Source: Bacilli bacterium (GTDB lineage: Bacteria; Bacillota_I; Bacilli_A; RF39; UBA660). From it: a DNA stretch of 24,425 bases. Of the stretch, positions 1 through 9,836 are shown one piece after another. The stretch spans positions 1 to 24,425 of the forward strand of contig JAQUFI010000008.1 of NCBI GenBank assembly GCA_028684735.1, given 5' to 3'. Within the stretch, counting starts at the first letter, position 1. Every line of letters starts with the position of its first letter. Both the position numbers and the translations under genes were made by a program. The notes beneath the pieces were generated by a model. The model was not told where the DNA came from. It worked only from the letters and a program-made list of their open reading frames with translations, and made no database searches.

Positions 1-23
1 AATCATAAACAATCGTAGTTAAT

Positions 24-64
24 AAAAAATACTATCTAAAATAATAATTAGATGGTATTTTTTT
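24..64. terminator. Bidirectional intrinsic terminator-like hairpin
   Basis: An AT-rich inverted repeat of about 15 bp has a left arm ending ATCTAA (about 24-39), a right arm starting TTAGAT (about 48-64) and one G:T pair. It is followed by T residues on the plus strand and preceded by A residues, so it could work in both directions. It probably ends a gene to the left of the window. Confidence 0.6.
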
Positions 65-97
65 ATATAATATTAATATTATATATTGGTGATATAT

Positions 98-355
98 TTG
101 TTTACAAAAACAGAGGCGATTAATATCGCAAAAGAATTGAAAATAAATTTTGATAAGTTTTCATTGGAAGATTTTTTAGTAGGACTTAATATTGAATTAG
201 AACATGGTACAATTAGTCCATCTACGAATGTTACTAATGATAACCCAATCATGACAGCTAAAATTGCTTTAGCCCATCTAAATGAATATAGTGATTATTA
301 TAATCATAACTATGGTCTTCCTGCTATGGAAAGAGCCCTAAAAAAGAAACAATAA
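98..355 (+). CDS. DUF5661-like small protein
   Basis: This 85-residue acidic soluble protein has no membrane segment or signal peptide. It starts FTKTEAINIA, is rich in leucine and contains the phrases GLNIELEHGT and NVTNDNPI followed by KIALAHLNE. This pattern is what I recall for the DUF5661 family, whose function is unknown. I chose TTG at 98 because GGTGAT (88-93) lies just upstream as a ribosome binding site. An earlier in-frame TTG at 86 or GTG at 89 would overlap that site. It is a single-gene unit bounded by hairpins at 24-64 and 353-378. A TATAAT at 66-71 could be its -10. The family assignment is from memory of the motif, not a search. Confidence 0.75.
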   Translation: MFTKTEAINIAKELKINFDKFSLEDFLVGLNIELEHGTISPSTNVTNDNPIMTAKIALAHLNEYSDYYNHNYGLPAMERALKKKQ

Positions 356-378
356 AAAAAACCTTAAAGGTTTTTTTA
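353..378. terminator. Bidirectional terminator between convergent genes
   Basis: The hairpin AAAACC-TTAAA-GGTTTT (358-374) is flanked by A and T runs on both sides. It sits between the plus-strand gene ending at 355 and the minus-strand ATPase gene ending at 376, so it can serve both. The ATPase stop codon lies inside its T run. Confidence 0.75.
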
Positions 379-3051
379 TTGAGCTTTTTTAAATTTAATT
401 CTTTTATAGAATTCCATTATGATTAAAATAGGCAACCCTAATAAAGCAATATAAAAGACATCTTGAATTGGGATTGTTTTTGTTTTTAAAAGGCTACTTA
501 AGAAACTATTTTCAACAAATACAATTTGAAGAATTAAAGTTACAATAATTGACCCAATAATTAATGGGTTATTTTTTATTGGCATCTTGAAAATAGATTT
601 TGTTTCACTACGGCAACTAAGGACATGAAAATTTTGAATAAAGACCATAAGTAGTAAAATATAACTTCTGGCTAACGTTATTTCCATTCCTAAATAATTG
701 ATTAAGTACATCCAAAAGCCAAAGACAATAAGACCAATTGAAGTACCTGCAAGAATCACTTCTTCTTTTAATAAGTGATTAAAGATTTTTTCATTTGGTT
801 TTCTTGGAGGTTGATCCATAATCCCTTCTTCTTTATTTTCAAAAGCTAAAGCAGCATCTTGGATACCATCAGTTACTAAATTTAACCATAATAAGTGAAT
901 TGCTAGTAATGGTATTTCCATTCCAAAGAGAATTGCTAAAAGACAAAATAAGACTTCTCCTAAACCACATGATAATAACATATAACAAACTTTTCTAACA
1001 TTATTATAAGCATTTCTTCCTTCTTCAATACCCGTTACAATCGATAAATAATTGTCATCAGTAATAATCATCGTTCCTATTTCTTTAGCAACATCAGTAC
1101 CACTACCCATTGCTATACCAATATTAGCCGCTCTTAAGGCTGGGGCATCATTAACTCCATCACCTGTAACAGCAACAAATTCACCTTGCCTTTTATATGA
1201 TTCTACTATTTCTAATTTTTGAATTGGTGAAACTCTTGTAAAAACAATCTTTTTAGATATATATTCATCGAATTCCTTTTTACCTTTATTTAACATCTCA
1301 TCAATTTCTTCACCAGTAGCCACTTCGCTATAATTATTTGTCATTTTTAATTGTTTAGCTATCGCAAAAGCAGTTAATGGATGATCTCCTGTAATCATAA
1401 CTGTTTTAATACCAGAATCTCGACATCTTTTAATAGCTGGTATTGTTTCAGTTCGAATAGGATCAATAAATCCTACCATCCCTATAAACGTTAATTCTGG
1501 TAGATCTTGATTATTATATAAATCATCTTGAATAAGATCCTTTTTTATTCCTTTAGCAATTGCTATTACTCGATAACCTTCTTTTGCTAAATCCTCATTT
1601 TGTTGTAAAAGAAGTTTTTTATCGATTGGTTTGATTTCATTATTGACTTTCATCGTTTTACAAAAACCCAAGGTTTTTTCTAATGAACCTTTAACGGTAG
1701 AATATAGTTGGTCATCTTCTTCATAAAAGACAGCTGAATACTTTTGTTCTGACTCATAAGGAATTGAACCAACGATTTTATTTTTGGTTGAATCAATAAT
1801 ATCGAGTTTATAACCTAAAGCTAAGAAGGCAACATCAATTGAATCTCCAAAATGACGCCACTTATTATGTTCTAAAGTTAATGACCCTTCATTATTCAAT
1901 ACAGCTAACTTAGAAATTTCTTTAACTGGTGATAAATCTTTATCTTTTTTATCAGCCGGAACCACTTTTCCTTCACCACTATAACCAATTCCACTAATAT
2001 TATATTTTTTATTATCTGGCAAGAGGACAACCTTAGCTGTTTGTTGATTGACAGTTAAAGTTCCAGTTTTATCACTAGCAATAACAGTACAACTACCTAA
2101 ACTTTCAACATAATTTATTTTTTTTACTAAGACATTCTTTTTAGCCATTCGACTAGAAGCAATTGATAAAGCTAAAGTTACAGCCATTAATAAACCTTCT
2201 GGAATAGCAGATACAGATAATGCTACCACTAAAAAGAAAATATCCTTAGTAGCATAACCTTTATAATACAAAATAATAGTTGTAATAAGTCCAATAATGG
2301 CAAATAATTTACCAATTTGATGCGTAAACTTTTCCATTCTAATAATTAATGGTGGTTTAGTAGTATCAGATGAAAGAACTTTATCAGCAATTTGACCAAA
2401 TTCAGTATTAACTCCAACTGCCACGACAACCCCAATAGCTCTTCCCCTAATAACTGATGTCCCAGCATAAACCATATTGTCACGATCAGCAATACCGACA
2501 TTTTCTTTAATTGTATTACTGAATTTATTAGCCCCCATTGATTCTCCTGTTAATGAGGATTCATCAACTGAGAGATTATGAGTACTCATCAATCTCATAT
2601 CTGCTGATATTTTATCTCCTGAATCTAAATGAACAATATCACCAATAACTAAGTTTTCAGAATTAATTGTTTTCTCTTTATTATTTCTAATCACATTAGC
2701 ATTGACTCTAATCATATTACGCAGACTTTCAGCACTCTTTTCAGCCTTCCATTCTTGAGTTGTACCAAAAATAGCATCCATGATAATAACAACAAAGATA
2801 AAAATAGCATCCAGTGTTTCACCAATGGAAAACGATAAGATAATAGCAATAATCAAAATAATAACAATCGGATTAATAAATTGACGAAAGAAAATGGTAA
2901 AAATACCATCTCTTTTTGCTTTTGGTAAAATGTTTTTACCATTTTCTTTTAATCTCGATTTGGCTTCTTGTTCACTTAATCCATGCATTGAAGTGTATAA
3001 AGTATTTAAAACATATTCTTTACTTTGACTATGCCATGATTCATTTTTCAT
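376..3051 (-). CDS. Cation-transporting P-type ATPase (P2-like)
   Basis: This 891-residue membrane pump moves a cation using ATP. Visible parts are the N-terminal cation-ATPase domain (about 1-45), a membrane hairpin (about 55-95), the actuator motif TGES (168-171), membrane helix 4 with PEGL (284-287), the phosphorylation motif DKTGTLT with Asp327, TGDHP (554-558), GDGVND (630-635), and C-terminal membrane helices. Helix 6 carries NLVTDGIQDAAL, so the Asn and Asp that bind Ca2+ in SERCA are kept. Helix 5 reads SCGLGEV, keeping the Glu but with Gly where SERCA has Asn. A Ca2+ pump is likely, but Na+, K+ or Mn2+ cannot be ruled out. The start ATG follows AAGGATGAT, which is formed by the last codons of the upstream lipid kinase gene. 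The gap is 2 bases, so the two are translationally coupled. Confidence 0.93.
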   Translation of the reverse strand: MKNESWHSQSKEYVLNTLYTSMHGLSEQEAKSRLKENGKNILPKAKRDGIFTIFFRQFINPIVIILIIAIILSFSIGETLDAIFIFVVIIMDAIFGTTQEWKAEKSAESLRNMIRVNANVIRNNKEKTINSENLVIGDIVHLDSGDKISADMRLMSTHNLSVDESSLTGESMGANKFSNTIKENVGIADRDNMVYAGTSVIRGRAIGVVVAVGVNTEFGQIADKVLSSDTTKPPLIIRMEKFTHQIGKLFAIIGLITTIILYYKGYATKDIFFLVVALSVSAIPEGLLMAVTLALSIASSRMAKKNVLVKKINYVESLGSCTVIASDKTGTLTVNQQTAKVVLLPDNKKYNISGIGYSGEGKVVPADKKDKDLSPVKEISKLAVLNNEGSLTLEHNKWRHFGDSIDVAFLALGYKLDIIDSTKNKIVGSIPYESEQKYSAVFYEEDDQLYSTVKGSLEKTLGFCKTMKVNNEIKPIDKKLLLQQNEDLAKEGYRVIAIAKGIKKDLIQDDLYNNQDLPELTFIGMVGFIDPIRTETIPAIKRCRDSGIKTVMITGDHPLTAFAIAKQLKMTNNYSEVATGEEIDEMLNKGKKEFDEYISKKIVFTRVSPIQKLEIVESYKRQGEFVAVTGDGVNDAPALRAANIGIAMGSGTDVAKEIGTMIITDDNYLSIVTGIEEGRNAYNNVRKVCYMLLSCGLGEVLFCLLAILFGMEIPLLAIHLLWLNLVTDGIQDAALAFENKEEGIMDQPPRKPNEKIFNHLLKEEVILAGTSIGLIVFGFWMYLINYLGMEITLARSYILLLMVFIQNFHVLSCRSETKSIFKMPIKNNPLIIGSIIVTLILQIVFVENSFLSSLLKTKTIPIQDVFYIALLGLPILIIMEFYKRIKFKKAQ

Positions 3052-3053
3052 TT

Positions 3054-3977
3054 TTAATCATCCTTTTCAAATAGTTTGTTTATATTTTTTGATGGTAACA
3101 TAATTTTCATGTTTCTAAAAATTCTTATTTGAAAGTTAGTTGTGTTATCAGGTAAAGCTTCACCATCTACACACCACACTTTCTTCGGTGGTTCAGCAAA
3201 AATAATATCTAGTTTATCCGTCTTATGAAAATAAAAACCCGGAACTTTCGTAATATCACTTGTTTTTAAATAATATAAACTTTTGATAATATCACTTTTA
3301 GTTGTCAAATTACAAAATAAAACTTCAAATTGATTATCATCTAACTTAACATCTTTATAAAAATTATTGATACCAGCAATCCGATTAGCATTTGAAATAA
3401 GCATAAAAGAATATAACCCACGATATGTTTCCCCATTACAAGTATAAGTTAAATCATACAAACTAGTTTTATGTTTAAAACTTTTAGCGCCCTCTAGTAA
3501 GTAAGCAACATAACCTATTTTCTTTTTTAAATCTCTTGGTGTTTCATAAGGAATATTCATAAACTTACCAAAACCAGCGACATAAACGAAGGGATGATTA
3601 TTAATTAAACAAATATCAATTCCTCTAACTACACCATTTAATAAAGCTTTTAAATTAGCAATAACATTCTTACCATAACCAAACATCGCACCAATATCAT
3701 TAGTCGTTCCAACTGGTATATGAGATAATAATAATTTTTTTTCACGTTCAAAGTTACCTGTTACCGTTTCATTAAAAGTTCCATCACCACCAACTGAAAT
3801 CACTAAATCAGCATCGTCAATATTAATCATTATTTCTTTAGCATGCCCTTTACGTTCCGTAAAAATGATAGTTGGATCATAATCATTTTTTGACAAAATA
3901 TTTTCAAATTCATTCATAAAATTATGATTTGTGGGTTTACCACTATTAGGATTGTATATAACTATACACTTTTTCAC
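3054..3977 (-). CDS. Diacylglycerol kinase family lipid kinase (YegS/DgkB-like)
   Basis: This 307-residue protein has the DAGK catalytic fold. It contains an N-terminal nucleotide-binding strand with YNPNSGK (8-14), the signature GGDGTFNE (63-70) and IPVGTTND (87-94). It should phosphorylate a lipid alcohol such as diacylglycerol at the membrane face, feeding phosphatidic acid back into phospholipid synthesis. The length matches the family. It starts with GTG (3975-3977), with AAGGAGGGG 7 bases upstream. It is the first gene of a two-gene unit with the P-type ATPase. Members named DgkB, YegS and BmrU cannot be separated from the sequence alone, so no symbol is given. Confidence 0.92.
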   Translation of the reverse strand: MKKCIVIYNPNSGKPTNHNFMNEFENILSKNDYDPTIIFTERKGHAKEIMINIDDADLVISVGGDGTFNETVTGNFEREKKLLLSHIPVGTTNDIGAMFGYGKNVIANLKALLNGVVRGIDICLINNHPFVYVAGFGKFMNIPYETPRDLKKKIGYVAYLLEGAKSFKHKTSLYDLTYTCNGETYRGLYSFMLISNANRIAGINNFYKDVKLDDNQFEVLFCNLTTKSDIIKSLYYLKTSDITKVPGFYFHKTDKLDIIFAEPPKKVWCVDGEALPDNTTNFQIRIFRNMKIMLPSKNINKLFEKDD

Positions 3978-4009
3978 GATTACCCCTCCTTAGAATGATA
4001 CTTATTTTA

Positions 4010-4038
4010 ATTATACTATAAATTACTAAATTAACCAA
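4010..4038 (-). promoter_or_regulatory. Promoter of the lipid kinase - P-type ATPase unit
   Basis: On the minus strand, TTGGTT (4033-4038) and a perfect TATAAT (4010-4015) are separated by 17 bases. The -10 ends about 32 bases before the GTG start. The -35 is weak. Confidence 0.6.
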
Positions 4039-4041
4039 TAA

Positions 4042-4070
4042 AAAATTATATGATTAACTCATATAATTTT
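4042..4070 (-). terminator. Terminator of the MacB-type ABC gene
   Basis: A perfect 12-bp stem, AAAATTATATGA (4042-4053) with TCATATAATTTT (4059-4070), encloses a 5-base loop. On the minus strand it is followed by a T run. It lies just after the ABC transporter stop codon at 4075-4077. Confidence 0.8.
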
Positions 4071-4074
4071 AATT

Positions 4075-6390
4075 TTACTCAGTTCTTAAGGCCTCTACTG
4101 GATCCTTTTTCGATGCCATTAGAGCTGGTATATATCCTCCAATTAAGGTTAAAGTTAAACTTATAAGGATTAATACTAAAGCATGAAGTGGGTTTAAGAC
4201 AGCAACATTAGGTAAATCAGTAAGTTTTTCAATTAAATCATTAGCTGGAAAGATAAGTAATCTAGCAATGATTATACCTAATATTCCTGAAGTAAGTCCA
4301 ACAATGAATGTTTCTGCATTAAATACTCTAGCAATATCTTTTTTCCTAGCTCCAAGTGATCTAAGTATTCCAATTTCTTTGGTTCTTTCTAAAACCGATA
4401 TATAGGTAATAATCCCAATCATAATTGATGACACGATTAGTGCGATTGATGAAAAAGCAATTAAGACAATCGTAATCGCATCCATAATATTACCTGATAA
4501 TGAAGAGAAGGTTGCTGATAAATCGGTATAAATTATTTTATCTTCATCAGGTAAATCTTTATTATATTCATCTAAATATTCGATTATTTGTTCTTTATCA
4601 CTAAAATCATCAGGATAAAGATTTATCATAAAGGGAATATCATTACCACCTAAGGAACTTAAAATCCGATTTTTTTCCATTACCCCATCTTCTTTAGTTA
4701 AATCAAATTTCTCCCCAGTTAATACATTATAATCAGATTCAATTTGTTTTTTCACTACTTTTGATTTTATTGAATTGTTAATTATAAATTCAATTAATTC
4801 TTCTTGATAACCAATTCCTTCTGATAATACAGCGAATTTAAGATCTTCTTTAAGACGAATGATACCACTAACTTTTAAAGTAATATTGTCATCACGATCA
4901 TAAGCCTTGTTTAAGTCACTATTAATAGTGAAGTAATTATTTATCGGAAGATAATAATTATCATTCGTTATTAATTTAATTTCACTACCAATAATATCTT
5001 TAAAATCAATGATTTTAGCTTCATTATCAAGTCCTAAAGCTTCAACCACAACACTATTTAGTTTATTAGCCGTATTGACTATTAAAACAATATCTTCTTT
5101 ATTTTTAGGATATTCACCATATAATAAATCATAATTTTTTTCTATATAACTTGCTTTTGTTTGATCAACTGGCTTTGGAATTGATTGAAAGGCAGCCATC
5201 CTCGAGTTAATTGGTTTAATAACGTTATTATCTTTTCGAAATAAATTTAATGGCATCATACTGGTATATGAAACTCCCGTTAATAAAGACACATCCATAT
5301 CTTTTATATAGTTGATATATTCATGATTGATTTTATTATTATGAATAGCTGTTTCTTGAATTGATTCATATGGATAAATAACTTGAACATCAGGAAACTT
5401 ATCATTACCCCCGACACCCATTGATTCATTACGAATTTTCCTTATTTCTTCCATATCTAACTCCATACTATTTTGGCTAATTATCATAGGAAATGAGGAG
5501 ATTGTTTCTGATTCAAATTTATTGATTTGTTGATCAAAACCATTTGATAAGGATAAGATTAAGGCAATCCCAATGATTCCGATACTAGAAGCAAAAGCAG
5601 TTAATAAAGTTCGTCCTTTTTTAGTAACAATATTATTAAAAGATAATTTTAAAGCTGCTAAGAAATTCATCGATGTTTTTCTAATCATATATTCTTCTTG
5701 TTCATCAGTTTCTGTAATAGGATTAGAATCAGTTAATAATTCACCATCTTGTAATTTAAAAATTCTATTGGCATATTCATGAGCTAATTTTGAATTATGA
5801 GTTACCATAATAACTAATTTATCTTTAGCTATTTCCTTAATTAAATCCATAATTTGAATACTAGTCGTTGAATCTAAAGCTCCTGTTGGTTCATCAGCTA
5901 AAATAATATCAGGATCATTAGCAATTGCTCTAGCAATCGCCACTCTTTGCATTTGGCCACCAGATAATTGATTTGGTTTTTTATGCATATGGTCTTTTAG
6001 ACCAACCTTTTTCAAGACTTCCTTAGCTTTTTTTCTTCTTTTAGAAGCTGATATACCACTTAAAGTCATACCCATTTCAACATTATCTAATACTGAAATA
6101 TGACTAATTAAATTATAACTTTGAAACACAAAACCAATACAATTATTACGATAAGCATCCCAATCTTCATTTTTAAACTTTTTAGTTGATTTTCCATTTA
6201 TAATTAAATCACCATTATCATAACGATCTAATCCACCAACAATATTAAGTAAGGTGGTTTTACCAGAACCACTAGGTCCTAAAACAGCTATAAACTCATT
6301 TTTTCGAAACTTTAAGGTGAGATTTTTTAAAGCATGTTGCGTAAAACTACCGGTTGTATAACTTTTATTTATTTTTATTAATTCTAGCAT
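4075..6390 (-). CDS. MacB-type ABC transporter, fused ATPase and FtsX-like permease
   Basis: This 771-residue single-chain half transporter has an N-terminal LolD/MacB-type ATPase (1-225) with Walker A GPSGSGKT (38-45), signature LSGGQ (142-146) and Walker B IILADE. A first membrane helix follows at about 261-282. Next comes an extracellular domain of roughly 370 residues and three C-terminal helices of the FtsX type, with ERTKEIGILRSLGA and a final DPVEALRTE. Such proteins act in mechanotransmission-driven export of peptides, lipoproteins or drugs rather than classic import. There is no periplasmic-adaptor partner nearby, as expected for a Gram-positive. ATG follows AAAGGAGG closely (4 bases). 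It is monocistronic, with its own promoter and terminator. The substrate is unknown. Confidence 0.93.
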   Translation of the reverse strand: MLELIKINKSYTTGSFTQHALKNLTLKFRKNEFIAVLGPSGSGKTTLLNIVGGLDRYDNGDLIINGKSTKKFKNEDWDAYRNNCIGFVFQSYNLISHISVLDNVEMGMTLSGISASKRRKKAKEVLKKVGLKDHMHKKPNQLSGGQMQRVAIARAIANDPDIILADEPTGALDSTTSIQIMDLIKEIAKDKLVIMVTHNSKLAHEYANRIFKLQDGELLTDSNPITETDEQEEYMIRKTSMNFLAALKLSFNNIVTKKGRTLLTAFASSIGIIGIALILSLSNGFDQQINKFESETISSFPMIISQNSMELDMEEIRKIRNESMGVGGNDKFPDVQVIYPYESIQETAIHNNKINHEYINYIKDMDVSLLTGVSYTSMMPLNLFRKDNNVIKPINSRMAAFQSIPKPVDQTKASYIEKNYDLLYGEYPKNKEDIVLIVNTANKLNSVVVEALGLDNEAKIIDFKDIIGSEIKLITNDNYYLPINNYFTINSDLNKAYDRDDNITLKVSGIIRLKEDLKFAVLSEGIGYQEELIEFIINNSIKSKVVKKQIESDYNVLTGEKFDLTKEDGVMEKNRILSSLGGNDIPFMINLYPDDFSDKEQIIEYLDEYNKDLPDEDKIIYTDLSATFSSLSGNIMDAITIVLIAFSSIALIVSSIMIGIITYISVLERTKEIGILRSLGARKKDIARVFNAETFIVGLTSGILGIIIARLLIFPANDLIEKLTDLPNVAVLNPLHALVLILISLTLTLIGGYIPALMASKKDPVEALRTE

Positions 6391-6426
6391 GTTACCTCCT
6401 TTAATATTTTAAAATACTAATTTAAG

Positions 6427-6455
6427 TTTATACACTTTATCCATTATTATGTCTA
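6427..6455 (-). promoter_or_regulatory. Promoter of the MacB-type ABC gene
   Basis: On the minus strand, TAGACA (6450-6455; 5 of 6 to the -35 consensus) and TATAAA (6427-6432) lie 17 bases apart, about 37 bases before the ATG. Confidence 0.65.
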
Positions 6456-6474
6456 GAAAAGAAAAGAATTATTT

Positions 6475-7610
6475 CTAATCGTTCATTCTAAGTATTAAAA
6501 TGCCTAAACATATTAACAGGACTAATGTTCCTGCCATCGTTATATATAATATACCACTATAATCTTTATTTTCTTTTTCAGGATTAGATGCTTCTGGTTT
6601 TTCTTCTTTAATCGGAACTTTAACTTCTCCTTTATCAAGTTTATTAACTACCAATTGATATTCAGAACTAATTCCATTTTCTGATGTCACTTTAAGAGTA
6701 ATAATATTTTTCCCTGTTTTTAAGTTTTCATTACCAGCAATATTGATTGTTGCTTTATCAGATGAGGGAATAGCTTCAATCTCTAATTTTTGAACATCAC
6801 TACCAACTGTAACTTCATACTCTCTTATCGTTGCTTTAAATTTAGGGTTAAGTTCAACATTACCAATTATTAATGACTCTAAAGTTGTATCAATAGAACG
6901 CTGATCAGTTTTCATAACTTTTAAGACATATGTTTTAACTGTTTTATCTTCAGCTGTAACTACAATATTAAAGGTATTTGTTCCATAGTTTAATGTTTTA
7001 ACACCAGTACCACTAACGGTTGCTTTAGAATCAGTTTTGGTAGCATTAATTGTGATACTATTAATATCATCTAAAACATTAACAGTATAACTAAGAATAT
7101 TTTTATTAAAATAAGGGACTAAAGAACCACTACTAACTGAGATACTATTTAAAGTCGCAACACTTGATAGCAATCTTTGAATAACAATATTTTTTGTTTC
7201 AACTACATCAATACAGTATCATCAGTTTTGGTTAAAGTTGAATTATTAAAACTAATAGACATATTGGTACCTACTTCAATATCTGTAGGAATCGTATAAA
7301 CACAAGTAAGCAAGGTAGTATTAGATTTTATTGAAAACGTTTCATTGATGGTTGGTGCTTCTAATGGATTATTAACACGATTAACACATGATTTAAAAAC
7401 CAAGCGGCTATCTATGTTTAAATCAATTTTATAACTACTAATACTATTTAATTCTGTAACATTAGTTGTATTAACTTTAATAGTTAGATTACTACCTGGT
7501 TGGTTAGTACCTGTAATCGACATTGTAGCACTTAATTCCTCTGCCTTAATATGATCAACCAATCCAAATAACATTACAAATAATAAAATAAATAATTTAA
7601 TTTTTTTCAT
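6475..7610 (-). pseudogene. Cohesin/cadherin-like surface protein, split by a frameshift
   Basis: Two consecutive minus-strand reading frames form one protein. Frame 1 (7610 to 7203) has a signal peptide (about 1-24, ending IKAEE) and a cohesin-like beta domain starting ATMSITGTNQPGS, and stops at TAG 7203-7205. The next frame is open from just after a TGA near 7220. It encodes two cadherin-like beta-sandwich repeats (each about 80 residues, with LNSISVSSGSLVPYF and LESLIIGNVELNPKF starts), a Pro/Glu/Lys spacer and a C-terminal membrane helix ending RMND. The only start in the second frame is TTG 7171-7173, and I see no ribosome binding site for it. A single lost base near 7205-7215 would restore one protein of about 378 residues. 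It is a membrane-anchored exported adhesion or scaffold protein. Real decay, phase variation or a sequencing error are all possible. Confidence 0.78.
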
Positions 7611-7627
7611 ATCTTCACTCCAATATT

Positions 7628-7636
7628 ATTATATCA
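7628..7636 (-). promoter_or_regulatory. Extended -10 promoter of the cohesin-like gene
   Basis: TGATATAAT on the minus strand matches the TGN-TATAAT extended -10. No clear -35 is seen, since that region lies in the end of tex. GGAGTGAAGAT precedes the ATG at 7608-7610. Confidence 0.5.
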
Positions 7637-7640
7637 CTTT

Positions 7641-9797
7641 TTACTTAACTGATGGTTCTAATAAAGATAATGATACTTTGTTTTTTTCTAAGTGAATATC
7701 TTCAACATAACAATCGACAATATCACCGACATTAACTACTTCCATTGGATGCTTTATATAGTGATTAGCAAGTTTTGAAATATGAGCTAGTCCATCATTT
7801 TTTAAACCAATATCAATGAAGACACCAAAATCAACTACATTTCTAACGGTTCCTTGTAATTTCATTCCTACTTGGAGATCTTCTAAATGAAGGATATCTT
7901 TTCGAAGTAATGGCTTAACCATTTCATCTCGTGGATCACGATTTGGCTTCATTAATGATTTGACAATATCTTCTAAAGTATAGATATCTGTTTTTAATAT
8001 TTCTGCATATTTTTTATATTCAAAGTTATTAAAAGTATCGATTAATTTTGGGCTACCAATATCATCAATCCCTAAATTTAATTCTTTTAATAAATTAATC
8101 GTAATATCATAACTTTCAGGGTGAATACCGGTAACATCTAAAATATTATTACCATCTATAACTCTTAAAAAACCAATTGCTTGTTCATAAGTATTATCAC
8201 TTAATAGTTTGGCTTTTTTAATCTCTTCACGTGATAAAATTTTACCTTTACGATCACGATATTCTAAGATCTTATCGATATTCTTTTTAGTTATACCTGA
8301 GACATACTTTAATAATGAAGCACTAGCTGTATTAATATTTACACCTACTGAGTTAACGGCTTTAGTGACGACAAAATCTAATGATTCTGATAATTTTTTA
8401 TTAGCGACATCATGTTGATATAACCCAACCCCAATACTTTCAGGATCAATCTTAACTAATTCACTTAATGGATCTTGTAGTCTTCTTCCGATACTAATTG
8501 CACTTCGCTCTTCAACATGTAAATCAGGAAATTCACTAATGGCTAATTTAGATGCTGAATAAACACTAGCACCAGCTTCATTGACAATTATATATTCAAC
8601 CTTTCGTGGTGATTCCTTTATTATTTGAGCAATAAAATCTTCACTTTCTCTAGAAGCTGTTCCATTACCAATCGCAATAATATCGACATTATGTTTATCA
8701 ATCAATTCTAAAACAACCTTTTTACTTTGTTCATATTCATTTCTAGGTTCGTGAGGATAAATAACTTTAATATCTATTTTCTTACCAGTGATATCAAGGA
8801 CTGCTAATTTACATCCCGTTCGATAAGCTGGATCAAAACCTAAAACAATTTTATCTTTCATTGGTGGTTGAAGTAATAACTTCTCTAAATTTTTACCAAA
8901 ATTATCAATTGCTACCAGATCAGCTTCATCAGTTAGATTACTTCTTATTTCTCGTTCAATACTAGGAGCAATCAATCTCTTATAACTATCTTGAATCGCT
9001 TCTTTTACTAAATCATTGACGAATGATTGTTGGGTTCCTATAACTTTATTATTTAAATAATCCAATATTTTATCTTTATCTATTTCAATATTAACTGTAA
9101 TTACTTTTTCCTTTTCAGCACGATTGAGTGCCAATACACGATGAGGTTTAATTTGCTTTACATTCTCTTTATAGTCATAATACATTTCATAAGTTTTATT
9201 ATCATCAATTGCATCTTTTTTCTTTTGACAAGTGATTACACCATATAAATAAGTATTAACTCTAATCCATTTACGATATAAAGCATTATCACTTACCATT
9301 TCACTAATAATATGACGAGAGCCTTCCAATGCTTCATCAATACTTTTTACTTGTTCATTTAAATAAGGTTTAGCTAATTCATTTAATGAACCACTAGTTG
9401 GGAAAGTTAAAATAAGTTTAGCTAATGGCTCTAAACCTTTTTTAATAGCTTCAGTAGCTTTTGTCTTTTTCTTTTCTTTAAATGGTCGATATAAGTCTTC
9501 AACTTCGACTAATTTTTCAGCCTTTAAAATTTGTTCCCTTAATTCATCAGTCATCAAATCTTTTTCTTCGATAAGACGGATGACATCTTCTTTTCGTTTG
9601 GTTAAATTAACTTGGTAAAGATAAAACTCATTTATACTTCTTATTTGTTCTTCATCTAAAGCACCTGTAGCTTCTTTACGGTACCTAGCAATAAAAGGAA
9701 TCGTATTGCCATCTTCTAATAATTTTAAGGTTGATTCAATTTGTGATTCCTTGATTTTTAAATTTAAACTAATTTCTTTTATAATGTCTTTGTTCAT
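7641..9797 (-). CDS. tex: Tex-family RNA-binding transcription accessory protein
   Basis: This 718-residue protein matches the usual Tex length and order. It has an N-terminal helical domain, with PFIARYRKE and LYRPFKEKKKTKA. A YqgF/RNase H-like domain from about 315 contains VLGFDPAYRTGCKLAV. Helix-hairpin-helix segments follow at about 480-550 (SASLLKYVSGI, ILEYRDRKGKI). A C-terminal S1 RNA-binding domain lies at about 640-712 (GTVRNVVDFGVFIDIG, DGLAHIS). It binds RNA and works with the transcription machinery in the cytoplasm; the precise role is unsettled in the family. ATG follows AAGAGGTAATT. An extended -10 (TGATATAAT) lies about 30 bases upstream of the start. Confidence 0.96.
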   Translation of the reverse strand: MNKDIIKEISLNLKIKESQIESTLKLLEDGNTIPFIARYRKEATGALDEEQIRSINEFYLYQVNLTKRKEDVIRLIEEKDLMTDELREQILKAEKLVEVEDLYRPFKEKKKTKATEAIKKGLEPLAKLILTFPTSGSLNELAKPYLNEQVKSIDEALEGSRHIISEMVSDNALYRKWIRVNTYLYGVITCQKKKDAIDDNKTYEMYYDYKENVKQIKPHRVLALNRAEKEKVITVNIEIDKDKILDYLNNKVIGTQQSFVNDLVKEAIQDSYKRLIAPSIEREIRSNLTDEADLVAIDNFGKNLEKLLLQPPMKDKIVLGFDPAYRTGCKLAVLDITGKKIDIKVIYPHEPRNEYEQSKKVVLELIDKHNVDIIAIGNGTASRESEDFIAQIIKESPRKVEYIIVNEAGASVYSASKLAISEFPDLHVEERSAISIGRRLQDPLSELVKIDPESIGVGLYQHDVANKKLSESLDFVVTKAVNSVGVNINTASASLLKYVSGITKKNIDKILEYRDRKGKILSREEIKKAKLLSDNTYEQAIGFLRVIDGNNILDVTGIHPESYDITINLLKELNLGIDDIGSPKLIDTFNNFEYKKYAEILKTDIYTLEDIVKSLMKPNRDPRDEMVKPLLRKDILHLEDLQVGMKLQGTVRNVVDFGVFIDIGLKNDGLAHISKLANHYIKHPMEVVNVGDIVDCYVEDIHLEKNKVSLSLLEPSVK

Positions 9798-9827
9798 AAT
9801 TACCTCTTTTCTTATCTATTATATCAA

Positions 9828-9836
9828 ATTTTTACT
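9828..9836 (-). promoter_or_regulatory. Extended -10 promoter of tex
   Basis: TGATATAAT on the minus strand reaches into the stop region of the Y-polymerase gene (stop at 9835). Tex can therefore be transcribed separately, although no terminator separates it from the upstream gene. Confidence 0.55.
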
